A DNA stretch of 44,141 bases from RGIG9060 sp045645985. GTDB lineage: Bacteria > Spirochaetota > Spirochaetia > Treponematales > Treponemataceae. Numbering within the stretch: the first letter of the stretch is position 1; the number at the start of each line of letters is the position of its first letter. The notes below the pieces were generated by a model, which searched no databases, was not told where the DNA came from, and was given only the letters and a program-made list of their open reading frames with translations. Positions 31,916 to 41,188 of this stretch are shown here, piece after piece. Made by a program: the position numbers and the translations under genes. The stretch is from assembly GCA_045645985.1 (NCBI GenBank), contig JAZRJV010000063.1, positions 1 through 44,141 of the forward strand, written 5' to 3'.

Positions 31916-32836
31916 TTAATCGTTTGGCTTTCTGTAAAATTTTCCAAGTATTTGTTTCGAAGTAACGATATTTACAAAAGCACCTGGATCTTTTTTCTTG
32001 ATTGCATTTACTAAAACAGTTTTTTCATCAGCTGAAACTACAGAATAAATTAAATGACGAGGTTGTTTTTCGTAACATCCTTCGCCATGAAAAAGTGTTG
32101 CATCATGATTTGTAATTTCTTTTATCAAAGAATAAATTTGGTCAGGATTATCTGTGATAACAAAAAGCGTAACTTTCTGATAACGCCTGTAAAGATAATT
32201 TAAAACTTGGGTTGCTGTAAATTGAAAAATCATTGAGTAAAGAGCGGCTTCCCATCCGAACAAAAATCCTGCGATTGCTAAAATTATTATGTTTGCAAAA
32301 AGGATGTAATTCCATGCGTCTTTTCCGTAGCGTTCTGCAATAAAGATTGCGATAAAATCTGTTCCGCCACTTGTTGCTCCAGCGAACAAACAAAAACTTA
32401 CTGCAACAGAGCATAACATTCCTCCAAAAATTGCTGAAAGAAGAATGTCGTCTGTAACATTGAAGGTTGGTAAAATATCTGTAAAAAGTCCAGAGAGTAA
32501 AATCATCAAGCAAGAATAAATTGTAAATTTTTTTCCGATGAATTTAAAACTGATTATTGCCGGAACTAAATTACAAAAATAATAAATTGGTGCAAATGGA
32601 ATTTTGATGTTGAGATAAGTTTCAAAAATTTTTTGAAGAAGTTCTGTAATTCCTATAAAGCCTCCAGGAATCAATCCTGAATTTGCAACAAAAATATTTA
32701 GGTTTAGTGCAAAAAGAAATGCGCCTACGCAAACAAGTAAAATTCTTATTACAGGAAAAAATTTTGAATGAGGATGTATTTCAAAAATTGTGTGAATCGA
32801 AGTTTGCTTAAAAAATTTTATATTTTTTCTGTTCAT
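31916..32836 (-). CDS. YitT family membrane protein
   Basis: This 306-aa protein has about five or six membrane spans in the first 200 residues, with GLIPGGFIGITELLQ and AGATSGGTDFIAI, the two Gly-rich repeats of the DUF161 domain. The C-terminal soluble DUF2179 domain (about 215-300) contains GEGCYEKQPRHLIYSVVSA. The family is widespread; its transport role is unproven. The gene is monocistronic, with a predicted leaderless start (TATACT 7 nt before ATG). Confidence 0.85.
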   Translation of the reverse strand: MNRKNIKFFKQTSIHTIFEIHPHSKFFPVIRILLVCVGAFLFALNLNIFVANSGLIPGGFIGITELLQKIFETYLNIKIPFAPIYYFCNLVPAIISFKFIGKKFTIYSCLMILLSGLFTDILPTFNVTDDILLSAIFGGMLCSVAVSFCLFAGATSGGTDFIAIFIAERYGKDAWNYILFANIIILAIAGFLFGWEAALYSMIFQFTATQVLNYLYRRYQKVTLFVITDNPDQIYSLIKEITNHDATLFHGEGCYEKQPRHLIYSVVSADEKTVLVNAIKKKDPGAFVNIVTSKQILGKFYRKPND

Positions 32837-32843
32837 ATTATTT

Positions 32844-32881
32844 AGTATAATATTGAAAATAAATTTTGTTAAGGGTAAAAT
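32844..32881. promoter_or_regulatory. overlapping divergent promoters of the yitT-like and antiporter genes
   Basis: The minus-strand promoter is TTAACA (32872-32867), 17 bp, TATACT (32849-32844). The plus-strand promoter is TTGAAA (32853-32858), 17 bp, TAAAAT (32876-32881). Each -35 box lies in the spacer of the other, so both cannot be occupied at once. Confidence 0.68.
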
Positions 32882-32917
32882 GTAAGTATAGGAAAAAATA
32901 ATAAAGAGGGGAAATTT

Positions 32918-34555
32918 ATGGCAAGTATTTTGTTTTTAGTTTCATTGATTATCATTTTGTGTATCATTTTGAACAAAGTTTCTTCTAAGGTTGGAATGCC
33001 AATGCTTTTGGCTTTCATTGTTTTAGGAATGCTTTTTGGTTCTGATGGTGTTCTTAAAATTCCATTTGATAATTACAAAATTGCAGAATCAATTTGCTCT
33101 ATCGCTCTTATCTTTATTATTTTTTACGGTGGCTTCGGAACAAACTTAGGAGCTGCTAAACCTGTTGCTGTTCATTCTGTTTTGCTTTCAACTTTGGGAG
33201 TTGTTTTAACTGCAGTTTTTACAGGATTGTTTTGTCACTTCGTTTTAAAGTTTCAAATTTTAGATTCATTTTTGATAGGTGCTGTAATTGGTTCAACTGA
33301 TGCAGCTTCTGTATTTTCAATTTTGCGTTCTAAAAAACTTAACTTGAGAGATAACACAGCATCTTTGTTGGAAGTTGAAAGTGGAAGTAATGATCCTTTT
33401 TCATACATGCTTACAATTATTGTTCTTTCTTTGATGCAAGGCGATGCAAGTGTTGGAAAGTTATCTTATATGCTTTTTGCACAAATCGTTTTTGGTTTAG
33501 CTATCGGAGTTGGAATTGGATTGGGTGCATATTTCATTTTGAATAAATTTAAATTTTCTTCTGCAGGATTTGATTCACTTTTTGTTCTTGCAGTTGCAAT
33601 TTTTTCTTATGCAATTCCTACAATGATTGGTGGAAACGGATATTTAAGTGCATATATCGCAGGATTAATTTTAGGAAACAAAAAAAATAAGGAAAATAAA
33701 AAAATTCCGCAAATGTCAAATCTTGTAAATTTCTTTGACGGTATCACAGGTTTGATGCAAATGTTAATTTTCTTCTTGCTAGGATTGTTGTCTTCACCTT
33801 CAGAAATGGTACATTTTATTTTGCCATCTTTAGCGATTGCTTTGTTCATGACTTTTATTGCACGACCTGTAACTATTTTTGCAATTCTTACTCCGTTGAA
33901 ATGTAAATTTAATCAACAACTTTTAGTTTCATTTACAGGTTTACGCGGAGCCGCTTCTATCGTATTTGCAATTATGGCAATCACAAATAAATCTTATGTT
34001 TCTGATTTTGGTTTGTTTCATATTGTTTTTTGTATCGTTCTTTTTTCTATTGCATTTCAAGGTTCTTTAATTCCTTTGGTTTCACGAAAACTAAAAATGA
34101 TTGATGAAAACGGAAATGTTCTTAAAACTTTCAATGACTATCCAGAAGAAGTTCCTGTTCAATTTATTAAATTGAATGTAACAGAAAATCATCCTTGGGT
34201 TGATAAATCAATTAAAGAAATTGTTCTTCCGCCAGAAACAATTTTGGTTTTGATTTTGCGTGAAAACAAAAAAATTGTTCCGCGAGGAAACACAGAAATC
34301 AAAGTAGATGATGAAATCGTTTTGTGTGCTCAAGCGTTCGATTCTAAAAGTACAACTAATGAATCAAAAATTGAACTTACTGAAATTGAATTAGAAAATA
34401 ATCACAAGTGGATTGGAAAAAAATTAGCAGACATCGCTTCTGATTTAGAAAATTCTTTGATTGTTTTAATTAAGCGAAATGGTCGACTTGTAATTCCAAC
34501 AGGAAGAACTATTCTTACAAAAAATGATGTTCTTGTTTTAGAAAGAGAAGATTAG
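32918..34555 (+). CDS. CPA1-type K+(Na+)/H+ antiporter with two RCK_C domains
   Basis: The 545-aa protein has about 12 membrane spans (residues 1-385), including the ion-site region GAVIGSTDAASVFSIL and ESGSNDPFSYML with the ND pair. Two TrkA_C/RCK_C-like domains follow: about 405-465 (HPWVDKSIKEIVLPPETILV) and 480-545 (HKWIGKKLADIASDLENSLI). This matches NhaP2/CvrA antiporters that exchange K+ or Na+ for H+ and are gated by a ligand. GAGGGG precedes the ATG. The glycosylase gene follows after 8 nt. Confidence 0.9.
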   Translation: MASILFLVSLIIILCIILNKVSSKVGMPMLLAFIVLGMLFGSDGVLKIPFDNYKIAESICSIALIFIIFYGGFGTNLGAAKPVAVHSVLLSTLGVVLTAVFTGLFCHFVLKFQILDSFLIGAVIGSTDAASVFSILRSKKLNLRDNTASLLEVESGSNDPFSYMLTIIVLSLMQGDASVGKLSYMLFAQIVFGLAIGVGIGLGAYFILNKFKFSSAGFDSLFVLAVAIFSYAIPTMIGGNGYLSAYIAGLILGNKKNKENKKIPQMSNLVNFFDGITGLMQMLIFFLLGLLSSPSEMVHFILPSLAIALFMTFIARPVTIFAILTPLKCKFNQQLLVSFTGLRGAASIVFAIMAITNKSYVSDFGLFHIVFCIVLFSIAFQGSLIPLVSRKLKMIDENGNVLKTFNDYPEEVPVQFIKLNVTENHPWVDKSIKEIVLPPETILVLILRENKKIVPRGNTEIKVDDEIVLCAQAFDSKSTTNESKIELTEIELENNHKWIGKKLADIASDLENSLIVLIKRNGRLVIPTGRTILTKNDVLVLERED

Positions 34556-34563
34556 GAATTTTC

Positions 34564-35406
34564 ATGTACGAGTTTGAGTGTGAAAATTTAAATCTAAATC
34601 AGATTGCAGATTCTGGACAATGTTTTAGATGGAAAGAAATTGAAAGCGATTTAGAAAATAAAAAATTTTATTATGAAGTTCCTGTAAAAGATAAACTTCT
34701 AAAAATTTTTCAAGAAGATACAAAAATAAAAATTGATTGTACAAAAAATGAATTTGAAAATTTTTGGAAAAACTATCTTGATTTAGAAATTGATTATAAA
34801 AAAATTTCTTCAAAAATTATTGATGATGAATATTTATCTAGCGCAATAAATTTTGGTTACGGAATAAGAATTTTAAATCAAGATTTGTGGGAAATGATAA
34901 TCAGTTTTATCATAAGTCAAAATAATAATATCCCGCGAATAAAAAAATCTATTGAAGGTCTTTGCAATATTTTTTCTGATGTAGAATTTTCTAACGGACA
35001 AAAATCTTTTCCAACTGCTGAGCAAATAATTTCTTACGGAAATAAAAATCAAGTTTTGCAAAAATTAAATTCTATCGGACTTGGTTATCGTGATGAATAT
35101 ATTTATTTAATGTGTTTGCATACAAAAGAAAATCCAACTTGGATAAATGAATTAAAAAAGTTGAGTTATGAAGAAGCATTCAATAAATTAATTTCTTTCA
35201 AAGGCATTGGAAAAAAAGTTGCAAACTGTATTTGTCTTTTTGGTTTGCATTTAATCAATGCTTGTCCAGTTGATACTTGGGTTCAAAAAATAATTGACAC
35301 AAGATACAACGGAACAATGCCACAATGGATGACAAGTGATTTTGCTGGAATTTATCAACAGTACGCTTTTTATTACGAAAGATATTTGTCAAAAATAAAA
35401 AATTAA
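34564..35406 (+). CDS. ogg: 8-oxoguanine DNA glycosylase/AP lyase (OGG1-type)
   Basis: This 280-aa enzyme has the OGG N-terminal domain (about 1-95; ADSGQCFRWKEI) and a HhH-GPD domain (WEMIISFIISQNNNIPRIKK, then FKGIGKKVANCICLFGL). The catalytic Lys is K218 and the activating Asp is D237 in PVDTWVQK, as in OGG1; AlkA lacks that Lys. It removes oxidised guanine and nicks the abasic site. It lies 8 nt after the antiporter gene. Its stop overlaps the stop of the convergent radical SAM gene by 3 bases. Confidence 0.88.
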   Translation: MYEFECENLNLNQIADSGQCFRWKEIESDLENKKFYYEVPVKDKLLKIFQEDTKIKIDCTKNEFENFWKNYLDLEIDYKKISSKIIDDEYLSSAINFGYGIRILNQDLWEMIISFIISQNNNIPRIKKSIEGLCNIFSDVEFSNGQKSFPTAEQIISYGNKNQVLQKLNSIGLGYRDEYIYLMCLHTKENPTWINELKKLSYEEAFNKLISFKGIGKKVANCICLFGLHLINACPVDTWVQKIIDTRYNGTMPQWMTSDFAGIYQQYAFYYERYLSKIKN

Positions 35407-37121
35407 ATTCTGTAAAAAGTTTTGTTTATTGTTTTTCCTTTTACAGAATCATAAACAAATAAAAATTTTGTTTCTTCTTTTTCAAAACTTTCTGGATTGA
35501 TTTTAAATTCTTCGTATTCGCTGTGAGAGTAGGCAAGGCGAGTACTTTCAAAATTACAAAATTTAATCAAAGCTTCTTTGTGATTTTCTTTATTATAAAT
35601 TCGATTATACCAATTTGGAAAGTTACTTGTCTTTTGAGAAATTACAAAATCAAATTTTACTAATTCACTTAAAATTTCTTTGTCAAAAAAATTTTCGTAT
35701 TCTGAAAAAAAGTTTGAGCAAATAAATTCTAAAAATTTTTCGTAAAAGATATTTGTTTTTTGTGGAGTTTCGAAAATTTTAATTTGTCTAAAGTAGTTTA
35801 CAATAGAAGAATAAAATTCAAAAATAGAAAAATCAAAATTTATGTTTGCAATGTGTAAAATATATTTTGTTAAAAATTCAAAATTGTTTGAGTTGTAATA
35901 AATATCCAAAACTTCTTCCACATCTTTTAAAAATTGCAAATCAAAATAATTTGTAAAAGGAGTTGATAAAACTTCGTAAGGCGGAACATTCAAAAATTTA
36001 TATTCGTGATTTTTTGCAAATTCTTCCATTGTTGTTCCTGAAAGAATTTTTAAAAATCCAAGTTGCAACATATCTGGTTTTAATTTAATTACATAATCAA
36101 ATGAACTTTTAAATTCAGTTAAACTTTCGTAAGGAAGTCCTGCAATTAAATCAAGATGAGAGTGAATTGTTTTTGGAATCCGTTTTATGTTGTTTGAAAT
36201 TATTTCTAGTTTTGCAGGTCGACCAATGGCTTGTAAAGTTTTTTCGTTTGTACTTTGAATTCCAATTTCAAATTGCATAATTCCTTTCGGAAAATTTTGA
36301 ATGGCTTGTAACATTTTTTCTGTAAGTTGTTGTGCCGCAATTTCAAAATGAAACATTGTAATTCCATTGTGATTTTCTTTTATGTAATTCCAAATTGCGA
36401 TAGTTCTTTCTTCATTAAGATTGAAAGTTCTGTCAACAAATTTTACCAAAGAAACTTTTGCGTCTAAAAATTTTTGCAAGTCTTCAAAAACTTTTTCTAA
36501 ACTTCTGTATCGCACACTTTTGTCGATTGAAGAAAGACAGTAAGAACATTTAAACGGACAACCTCGTGAAGATTCATAATAAAAAATTCGATTGTTCACA
36601 TCAAGTTCTTGTAAGTCTGGATAAGGAAAATAAATTTCATCAAGATTTACGATAACTTGTCTTGGCGTAAAATTTTTATTTCTAAAATAAATTCCGTCGA
36701 TGTTAAAATCAATTTTTTTATAATCATTTTGCAAAGATAATTTTTGTAAAAGTTCTAAAGTTGAAATTTCACCTTCGCCAGAAATTACGCAGTCGATAAA
36801 TTTGTTTTCTTGTAAAATTTCTTCTGCTCTAAAAGAAACTTCTGGTCCTCCAACTCCGATAAAAACATCTGGCAATATTTTTTTTATTTCACAAATTATT
36901 TTAAAAGTGATTTCAACATTCCAGATGTAAACGGAAAACAAAATGATTTGCGGTTTTTCAAAAATGATGTCGCGCAAAATATCTGTTGGCAACTGATTTA
37001 TCGTAAATTCTTTTATGATAGGTGATAAATTACTTTTTTGTACAATGTATTCTTTTATAGAACGAATCGCAGAATTTGTGTGAGAAAATTTTGAGTTTAT
37101 TCCGATGAGCAATGTTTTCAT
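35403..37121 (-). CDS. B12-binding radical SAM protein (DUF4080 type)
   Basis: This 572-aa protein starts with a cobalamin-binding domain (MKTLLIGINSKFSHTNSAIR to about 130; VGVGGPEVSF, VISGEGE). The radical SAM core follows with the 4Fe-4S cluster motif CPFKCSYC in ESSRGCPFKCSYCLSSIDK, then FVDRTFNLN and QFEIGIQSTN. A C-terminal DUF4080-like helical part ends the protein. The reaction is unknown. I start at the ATG at 37121, which gives the canonical MKTLLIGIN; the longer open frame to 37217 runs through the promoter and terminator. Confidence 0.85.
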   Translation of the reverse strand: MKTLLIGINSKFSHTNSAIRSIKEYIVQKSNLSPIIKEFTINQLPTDILRDIIFEKPQIILFSVYIWNVEITFKIICEIKKILPDVFIGVGGPEVSFRAEEILQENKFIDCVISGEGEISTLELLQKLSLQNDYKKIDFNIDGIYFRNKNFTPRQVIVNLDEIYFPYPDLQELDVNNRIFYYESSRGCPFKCSYCLSSIDKSVRYRSLEKVFEDLQKFLDAKVSLVKFVDRTFNLNEERTIAIWNYIKENHNGITMFHFEIAAQQLTEKMLQAIQNFPKGIMQFEIGIQSTNEKTLQAIGRPAKLEIISNNIKRIPKTIHSHLDLIAGLPYESLTEFKSSFDYVIKLKPDMLQLGFLKILSGTTMEEFAKNHEYKFLNVPPYEVLSTPFTNYFDLQFLKDVEEVLDIYYNSNNFEFLTKYILHIANINFDFSIFEFYSSIVNYFRQIKIFETPQKTNIFYEKFLEFICSNFFSEYENFFDKEILSELVKFDFVISQKTSNFPNWYNRIYNKENHKEALIKFCNFESTRLAYSHSEYEEFKINPESFEKEETKFLFVYDSVKGKTINKTFYRI

Positions 37122-37132
37122 AAGTTGATAAA

Positions 37133-37161
37133 ATTGTAACAAAATAATTTCTTGTTGACAA
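37133..37161 (-). promoter_or_regulatory. promoter of the radical SAM gene
   Basis: On the minus strand TTGTCA (37161-37156) and TACAAT (37138-37133) are 17 bp apart. The predicted start is about 37126, leaving a leader of roughly 5 nt without a ribosome-binding site. Confidence 0.62.
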
Positions 37162-37177
37162 TATCTGTTTAAAAACA

Positions 37178-37214
37178 AAAAACGCTTCAAAAAATATCTT
37201 TCCGAAGCGTTTTT
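37178..37214 (-). terminator. terminator after glutamate dehydrogenase
   Basis: GAAGCG and CGCTTC arms extended by A and T runs (37178-37189 and 37204-37214) form an 11-bp stem with a T-rich tail on the minus strand. Confidence 0.8.
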
Positions 37215-37257
37215 CAAAAAATCTAAAATGATTTATTTATAAAAATTTTATTAAAAA

Positions 37258-38604
<1,347 letters not shown>

Positions 38605-38643
38605 AAACTTAGATTCCCCCAAGAGAAAGAATATACATATCAC

Positions 38644-38874
38644 GACTTTATAGTCGCCGTAAAGCTAGTCCTAGAACCAGAACTTCAGTTTTACCTCAAT
38701 AATTTATCATAAATGTATAAATATACGCAATAGAAATTTTTTTATGAAAGCCATTTTTTTGCAATTCTCTGTGAAATTTTTCACAGTCTATATGAATTAA
38801 GGTGATATTTTAGAGATTTTCAGAATAACTGCGACAATTTTTTAGTAACTATGGTTATTTTTTAAGAAAATAGG
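38644..38874. other. intergenic stretch upstream of gdhA
   Basis: This A/T-rich stretch carries the gdhA leader, which has a small hairpin (CGACT-ATAA-AGTCG near 38643-38660), and a short CTGTGAAAAATTTTTCACAG-like dyad near 38769-38788. I see no gene. Confidence 0.45.
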
Positions 38875-38903
38875 TTGACAGTTAAAAAGTTTGTTAGGAT
38901 AAT
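38875..38903 (+). promoter_or_regulatory. promoter of the secreted protein gene
   Basis: A consensus TTGACA (38875-38880) and GATAAT (38898-38903) are 17 bp apart. The predicted start near 38910 gives a leader of about 190 nt that contains the hairpin repeat. Confidence 0.72.
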
Positions 38904-38930
38904 TTGCTTATAAATTTTAAGTCATAACTG

Positions 38931-39107
38931 AATAGGAGATTTTATGAAAAGCTACGCACAAATAGTGCTTCGCTTTTCATATCAAGTTTGCGATGCAAAC
39001 TTGTAATATTTACTGCAATTTCTCACTGCGTTGCGAAATTGCGACTTAGAAGTTCCTTCGGAATTTGAAAATTCCTCAGTTACTTCTAATAGGAGATTTT
39101 ATGAAAA
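38931..39107 (+). repeat. hairpin repeat, copy A, flanked by a duplicated RBS-ATG
   Basis: A perfect 20-bp direct repeat (38931-38950 and 39088-39107) consists of AATAGGAGATTTTATG plus AAAA, which is the ribosome-binding site and start of the downstream gene. Between the copies lie 137 bp made of serial hairpins: GAAAAGC/GCTTTTC, CAAGTTTGC/GCAAACTTG (3-nt loop), GCAATTTC/GAAATTGC, and AGAAGT/ACTTCT enclosing GGAATTT/AAATTCC. About 108 bp match the repeat at 43960-44103. The upstream ATG opens a 20-codon frame not conserved in the other copy. Confidence 0.85.
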
Positions 39108-39844
39108 AATTATTTACAATCTTAATCGTTTTATTTATCGCTATGGGAAGCAATCTTATTTTTGCACAGACCGAATCATCTTCTTTAGAAAATGAAAATA
39201 TCGAAGAAATGGAAGATTTTGAATCAAAAGAGACTTCTCCGCGATTTCCAGATGGAAGGAAACCTAAAATTGCACAAAAAGTAGGCGAGGGAAGTGTTGT
39301 AGAAACTGATGGTGAAATGGAATCTTCAGATGATTCAGCGAAAAGTGATTCAAAGAAAGATTCAAAAATGAACGAAAATCCATTTGAAAAATACAACAAA
39401 TCAGTTGGTGTTTTTGGATATGCTTATCCAGGTTTAAGTTGGCAACATTGGCTTGGAAAATTTGGTTATCAAATTAATTTTTCAGGAATGTATCTTCCAA
39501 GTGAATATTACGATTACGACACCACTACAGAAGAAAATATAATATATGATTACATTTATTCTTTTTATATGTTAACTGCTGAAGCACAATTTGAATTTTT
39601 TACAACAAGATTTTTGAAAAATTGGTACGGAAGATTGTATGGAGTATTCCTTGGTGGATTTTATTATCAAAAAGATTACAATGTACCAGAAATTTTCAAT
39701 GGAATTGCAGGATTCGGTCTTGGATTTGAAACAATTTATTACAAACATTTTTCATTCCCGCTTCACTTTGGATATTATGCTGAATTTCCAAATGATTTTA
39801 AAATGGATTTTGTCTTTGGCGCAGGTTTGAGATTTAGATTTTAA
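39101..39844 (+). CDS. secreted or outer-membrane protein, unknown
   Basis: This 247-aa protein has a signal peptide (MKKLFTILIVLFIAMGSN, cut near LIFAQ). An acidic low-complexity region of about 60 residues rich in Glu, Ser, Asp and Lys follows. The C-terminal 150 residues are rich in aromatic and alternating residues (GVFGYAYPGLSWQHWLGKFG, YYAEFPNDFKMDFVFGAGLR) and end in Phe, as small beta-barrels do. It could be a treponemal outer-membrane barrel. I do not recognise a named family. The ATG at 39101 is preceded by AGGAG; the earlier in-frame start at 39065 lies inside the repeat. Confidence 0.72.
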   Translation: MKKLFTILIVLFIAMGSNLIFAQTESSSLENENIEEMEDFESKETSPRFPDGRKPKIAQKVGEGSVVETDGEMESSDDSAKSDSKKDSKMNENPFEKYNKSVGVFGYAYPGLSWQHWLGKFGYQINFSGMYLPSEYYDYDTTTEENIIYDYIYSFYMLTAEAQFEFFTTRFLKNWYGRLYGVFLGGFYYQKDYNVPEIFNGIAGFGLGFETIYYKHFSFPLHFGYYAEFPNDFKMDFVFGAGLRFRF

Positions 39845-39875
39845 TCAACTTTTTTATTCTTAAAAATTTATTAGG

Positions 39876-39933
39876 AAAAGACTATTGGTAGTTTTTTAAT
39901 TGATGTTAACTTTCTGCTAATAGTCTTTTTTTT
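39876..39933 (+). terminator. terminator of the secreted protein gene
   Basis: AAAAGACTATT (39876-39886) pairs with AATAGTCTTTT (39919-39929), followed by more T. The loop is 32 nt. Confidence 0.78.
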
Positions 39934-39965
39934 ATTTTAAAATTGAATTTTCAATTACTTACTAT

Positions 39966-39994
39966 TGACAAATTTTAAAATAGTTAGTAAACTA
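39966..39994 (+). promoter_or_regulatory. tRNA-Ser(UGA) promoter
   Basis: A consensus TTGACA (39966-39971) and TAAACT (39989-39994) are 17 bp apart. The predicted start is about 10 nt before the tRNA. Confidence 0.7.
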
Positions 39995-40010
39995 ATTTTA
40001 CTTTCAAATG

Positions 40011-40095
40011 GAGCGGTGGCCGAGTGGTTTAAGGCGGCGGTCTTGAAAACCGTTGTGCGGCAACGTACCGGGGGTTCGAATCCCCCCTGCTCCGT
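40011..40095 (+). tRNA. tRNA-Ser (anticodon TGA)
   Basis: This is an 85-nt class II tRNA. The acceptor GGAGCGG pairs with CTGCTCC, with G as discriminator. The anticodon loop CTTGAAA gives TGA. A long variable arm and the T arm GGGGGTTCGAATCCCCC are clear. CCA is not encoded. Confidence 0.96.
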
Positions 40096-40145
40096 CCTTT
40101 TGTTAAATTAAAAACTTTAGTTTGTTTTTAATTTAACAAAAGGAC
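40096..40145 (+). repeat. perfect 21-bp hairpin directly after tRNA-Ser(UGA)
   Basis: The left arm (40096-40116) and right arm (40125-40145) are perfect complements around an 8-nt loop. The arm starts at the first base after the tRNA discriminator. A second perfect hairpin, TTAAGTTTTCTTC / GAAGAAAACTTAA with loop TAA, follows at 40047+100 to 40175 after a single C. No U tract follows. Confidence 0.88.
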
Positions 40146-40146
40146 T

Positions 40147-40175
40147 TAAGTTTTCTTCTAAGAAGAAAACTTAAT
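40147..40175 (+). repeat. second hairpin after tRNA-Ser(UGA)
   Basis: This is a 13-bp perfect stem (40147-40159 and 40163-40175) with loop TAA, one base after the first hairpin. The same design recurs after the other tRNA-Ser genes. Confidence 0.88.
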
Positions 40176-40223
40176 TATAAACAGCCTTTGAAAGTAATAA
40201 AATTAGGAATGATTTGGTGTGGG

Positions 40224-40275
40224 CTTCGTTTTCCTACGGATAATTTACTGTGGGGTGTTTGACGAAGTTTTTTTT
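40224..40275 (+). terminator. possible terminator between tRNA genes
   Basis: CTTCGT (40224-40229) and ACGAAG (40262-40267) could pair around a 32-nt loop, followed by eight T. The large loop makes it doubtful. No gene is visible between 40176 and 40299. Confidence 0.35.
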
Positions 40276-40299
40276 AACCCCTTGTCTTTCTTGTGTTTT

Positions 40300-40387
40300 G
40301 GAGCGATGACCGAGAGGCCGAAGGTGGCTCCCTGCTAAGGAGTTATACCCCTAAAGGGTATCGGGGGTTCGAATCCCCCTTGCTCCG
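40300..40387 (+). tRNA. tRNA-Ser (anticodon GCT)
   Basis: This is an 88-nt class II tRNA. The acceptor GGAGCGA pairs with TTGCTCC, discriminator G. The anticodon loop CTGCTAA gives GCT. The variable arm ACCCCTAAAGGGT and the T arm are clear. CCA is not encoded. Confidence 0.96.
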
Positions 40388-40463
40388 TCGTTTTATTAAA
40401 TTAAAAACTAAAGTTTTTAATTTAATAAAACGACTTGAGTTTTCATTTACAATGAAAACTCAA
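40388..40463 (+). repeat. tandem perfect hairpins after tRNA-Ser(GCT)
   Basis: The first stem has 22 bp (40388-40409 with 40412-40433) and a 2-nt nominal loop. After a single C, the second stem has 13 bp, TTGAGTTTTCATT / AATGAAAACTCAA (40435-40463), with loop TAC. The layout is the same as behind tRNA-Ser(UGA), but the sequence differs. Confidence 0.88.
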
Positions 40464-40546
40464 CGGTATATAAATTTTGTAGACTAAACTTAACGGTCAT
40501 AAATTTGAATACCGAATAAATATAAAAAGTTTTTAGAACTGTTTTT

Positions 40547-40620
40547 GAGACCATAGCTCAGCTGGATAGAGCGTCAGATTGCGGATCTGAAGGCCGGAGG
40601 TTCGAATCCTCTTGGTCTCG
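40547..40620 (+). tRNA. tRNA-Arg (anticodon GCG)
   Basis: This is a 74-nt class I tRNA. The acceptor GAGACCA pairs with TGGTCTC, discriminator G. The anticodon stem TCAGA/TCTGA holds the loop TTGCGGA, giving GCG. A20 in the D loop (GGATAG) fits arginine identity. G at position 34 replaces the A that most bacteria edit to inosine. A T run follows as terminator. Confidence 0.94.
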
Positions 40621-40699
40621 TCTTTTTTTTAATCAACAAAACATTTTATTACATTTTCTTTTTGCTAAATATATATTTTTGTTGGTTGAATTGTGTTTT

Positions 40700-40851
<152 letters not shown>

Positions 40852-40929
40852 CGTTAGTTCATTTTGCTTTGCAAAAACTCAACGGTTGCTTTATTTTTGT
40901 ACTTATTGGAAAATTACTAAATTTATAAC

Positions 40930-40958
40930 TTTACATTATAGTTATTTTTGAGTATATT
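40930..40958 (+). promoter_or_regulatory. SRP RNA promoter
   Basis: TTTACA (40930-40935) and TATATT (40953-40958) are 17 bp apart. The predicted start is at 40965. Confidence 0.72.
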
Positions 40959-40964
40959 TAATTG

Positions 40965-41095
40965 AAGGCTCTTTGAATGAGTCTAGGTCCTATGCAAGAC
41001 GCACTTTCGAACTCCGCCAGGTCCGGAAGGAAGCAACGGTAGATAGCTGTTGTCTGTGCCGTAGATCACCTAGGCTCTTTCAAGGAGCTTTTTTT
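40965..41095 (+). ncRNA. ffs: signal recognition particle RNA (4.5S type)
   Basis: The invariant domain IV sequence CAGGTCCGGAAGGAAGCAAC (about 41018-41037) marks bacterial SRP RNA, which binds Ffh and guides membrane proteins to the translocon. The outer stem pairs GAGTCTAGGT with ACCTAGGCTC, and the ends GCTCTTTGA and TCAAGGAGC close the rod before a T run at 41088-41095. No Alu domain is present, so it is the short form. The 3' end may overlap the terminator. Confidence 0.93.
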
Positions 41096-41129
41096 ATTTG
41101 TAAGTGATTTTTCAAGATAAATAAAAAAA

Positions 41130-41160
41130 GTGTATTTTTGAACTTTTGCCAAAAATACAC
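41130..41160 (-). terminator. terminator of the pyrBIC operon
   Basis: GTGTATTTTTG and CAAAAATACAC pair perfectly (11 bp) around a 9-nt loop. On the minus strand a run of seven T follows. It lies 29 nt after the pyrC stop. Confidence 0.85.
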
Positions 41161-41188
41161 CTTCTATTATTTTTACTTAATTATCAAA

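Noticed and set aside
37122..37217. N-terminal extension of the radical SAM protein
   Set aside because: The extension overlaps a promoter and the gdhA terminator; the family begins at MKTLLIGIN.
38944..39006. Conserved small peptide encoded at the start of the hairpin repeat
   Set aside because: The frame starts alike in both copies but an indel changes it soon after, giving 20 and about 40 codons. The sequence is conserved as structure, not as protein.
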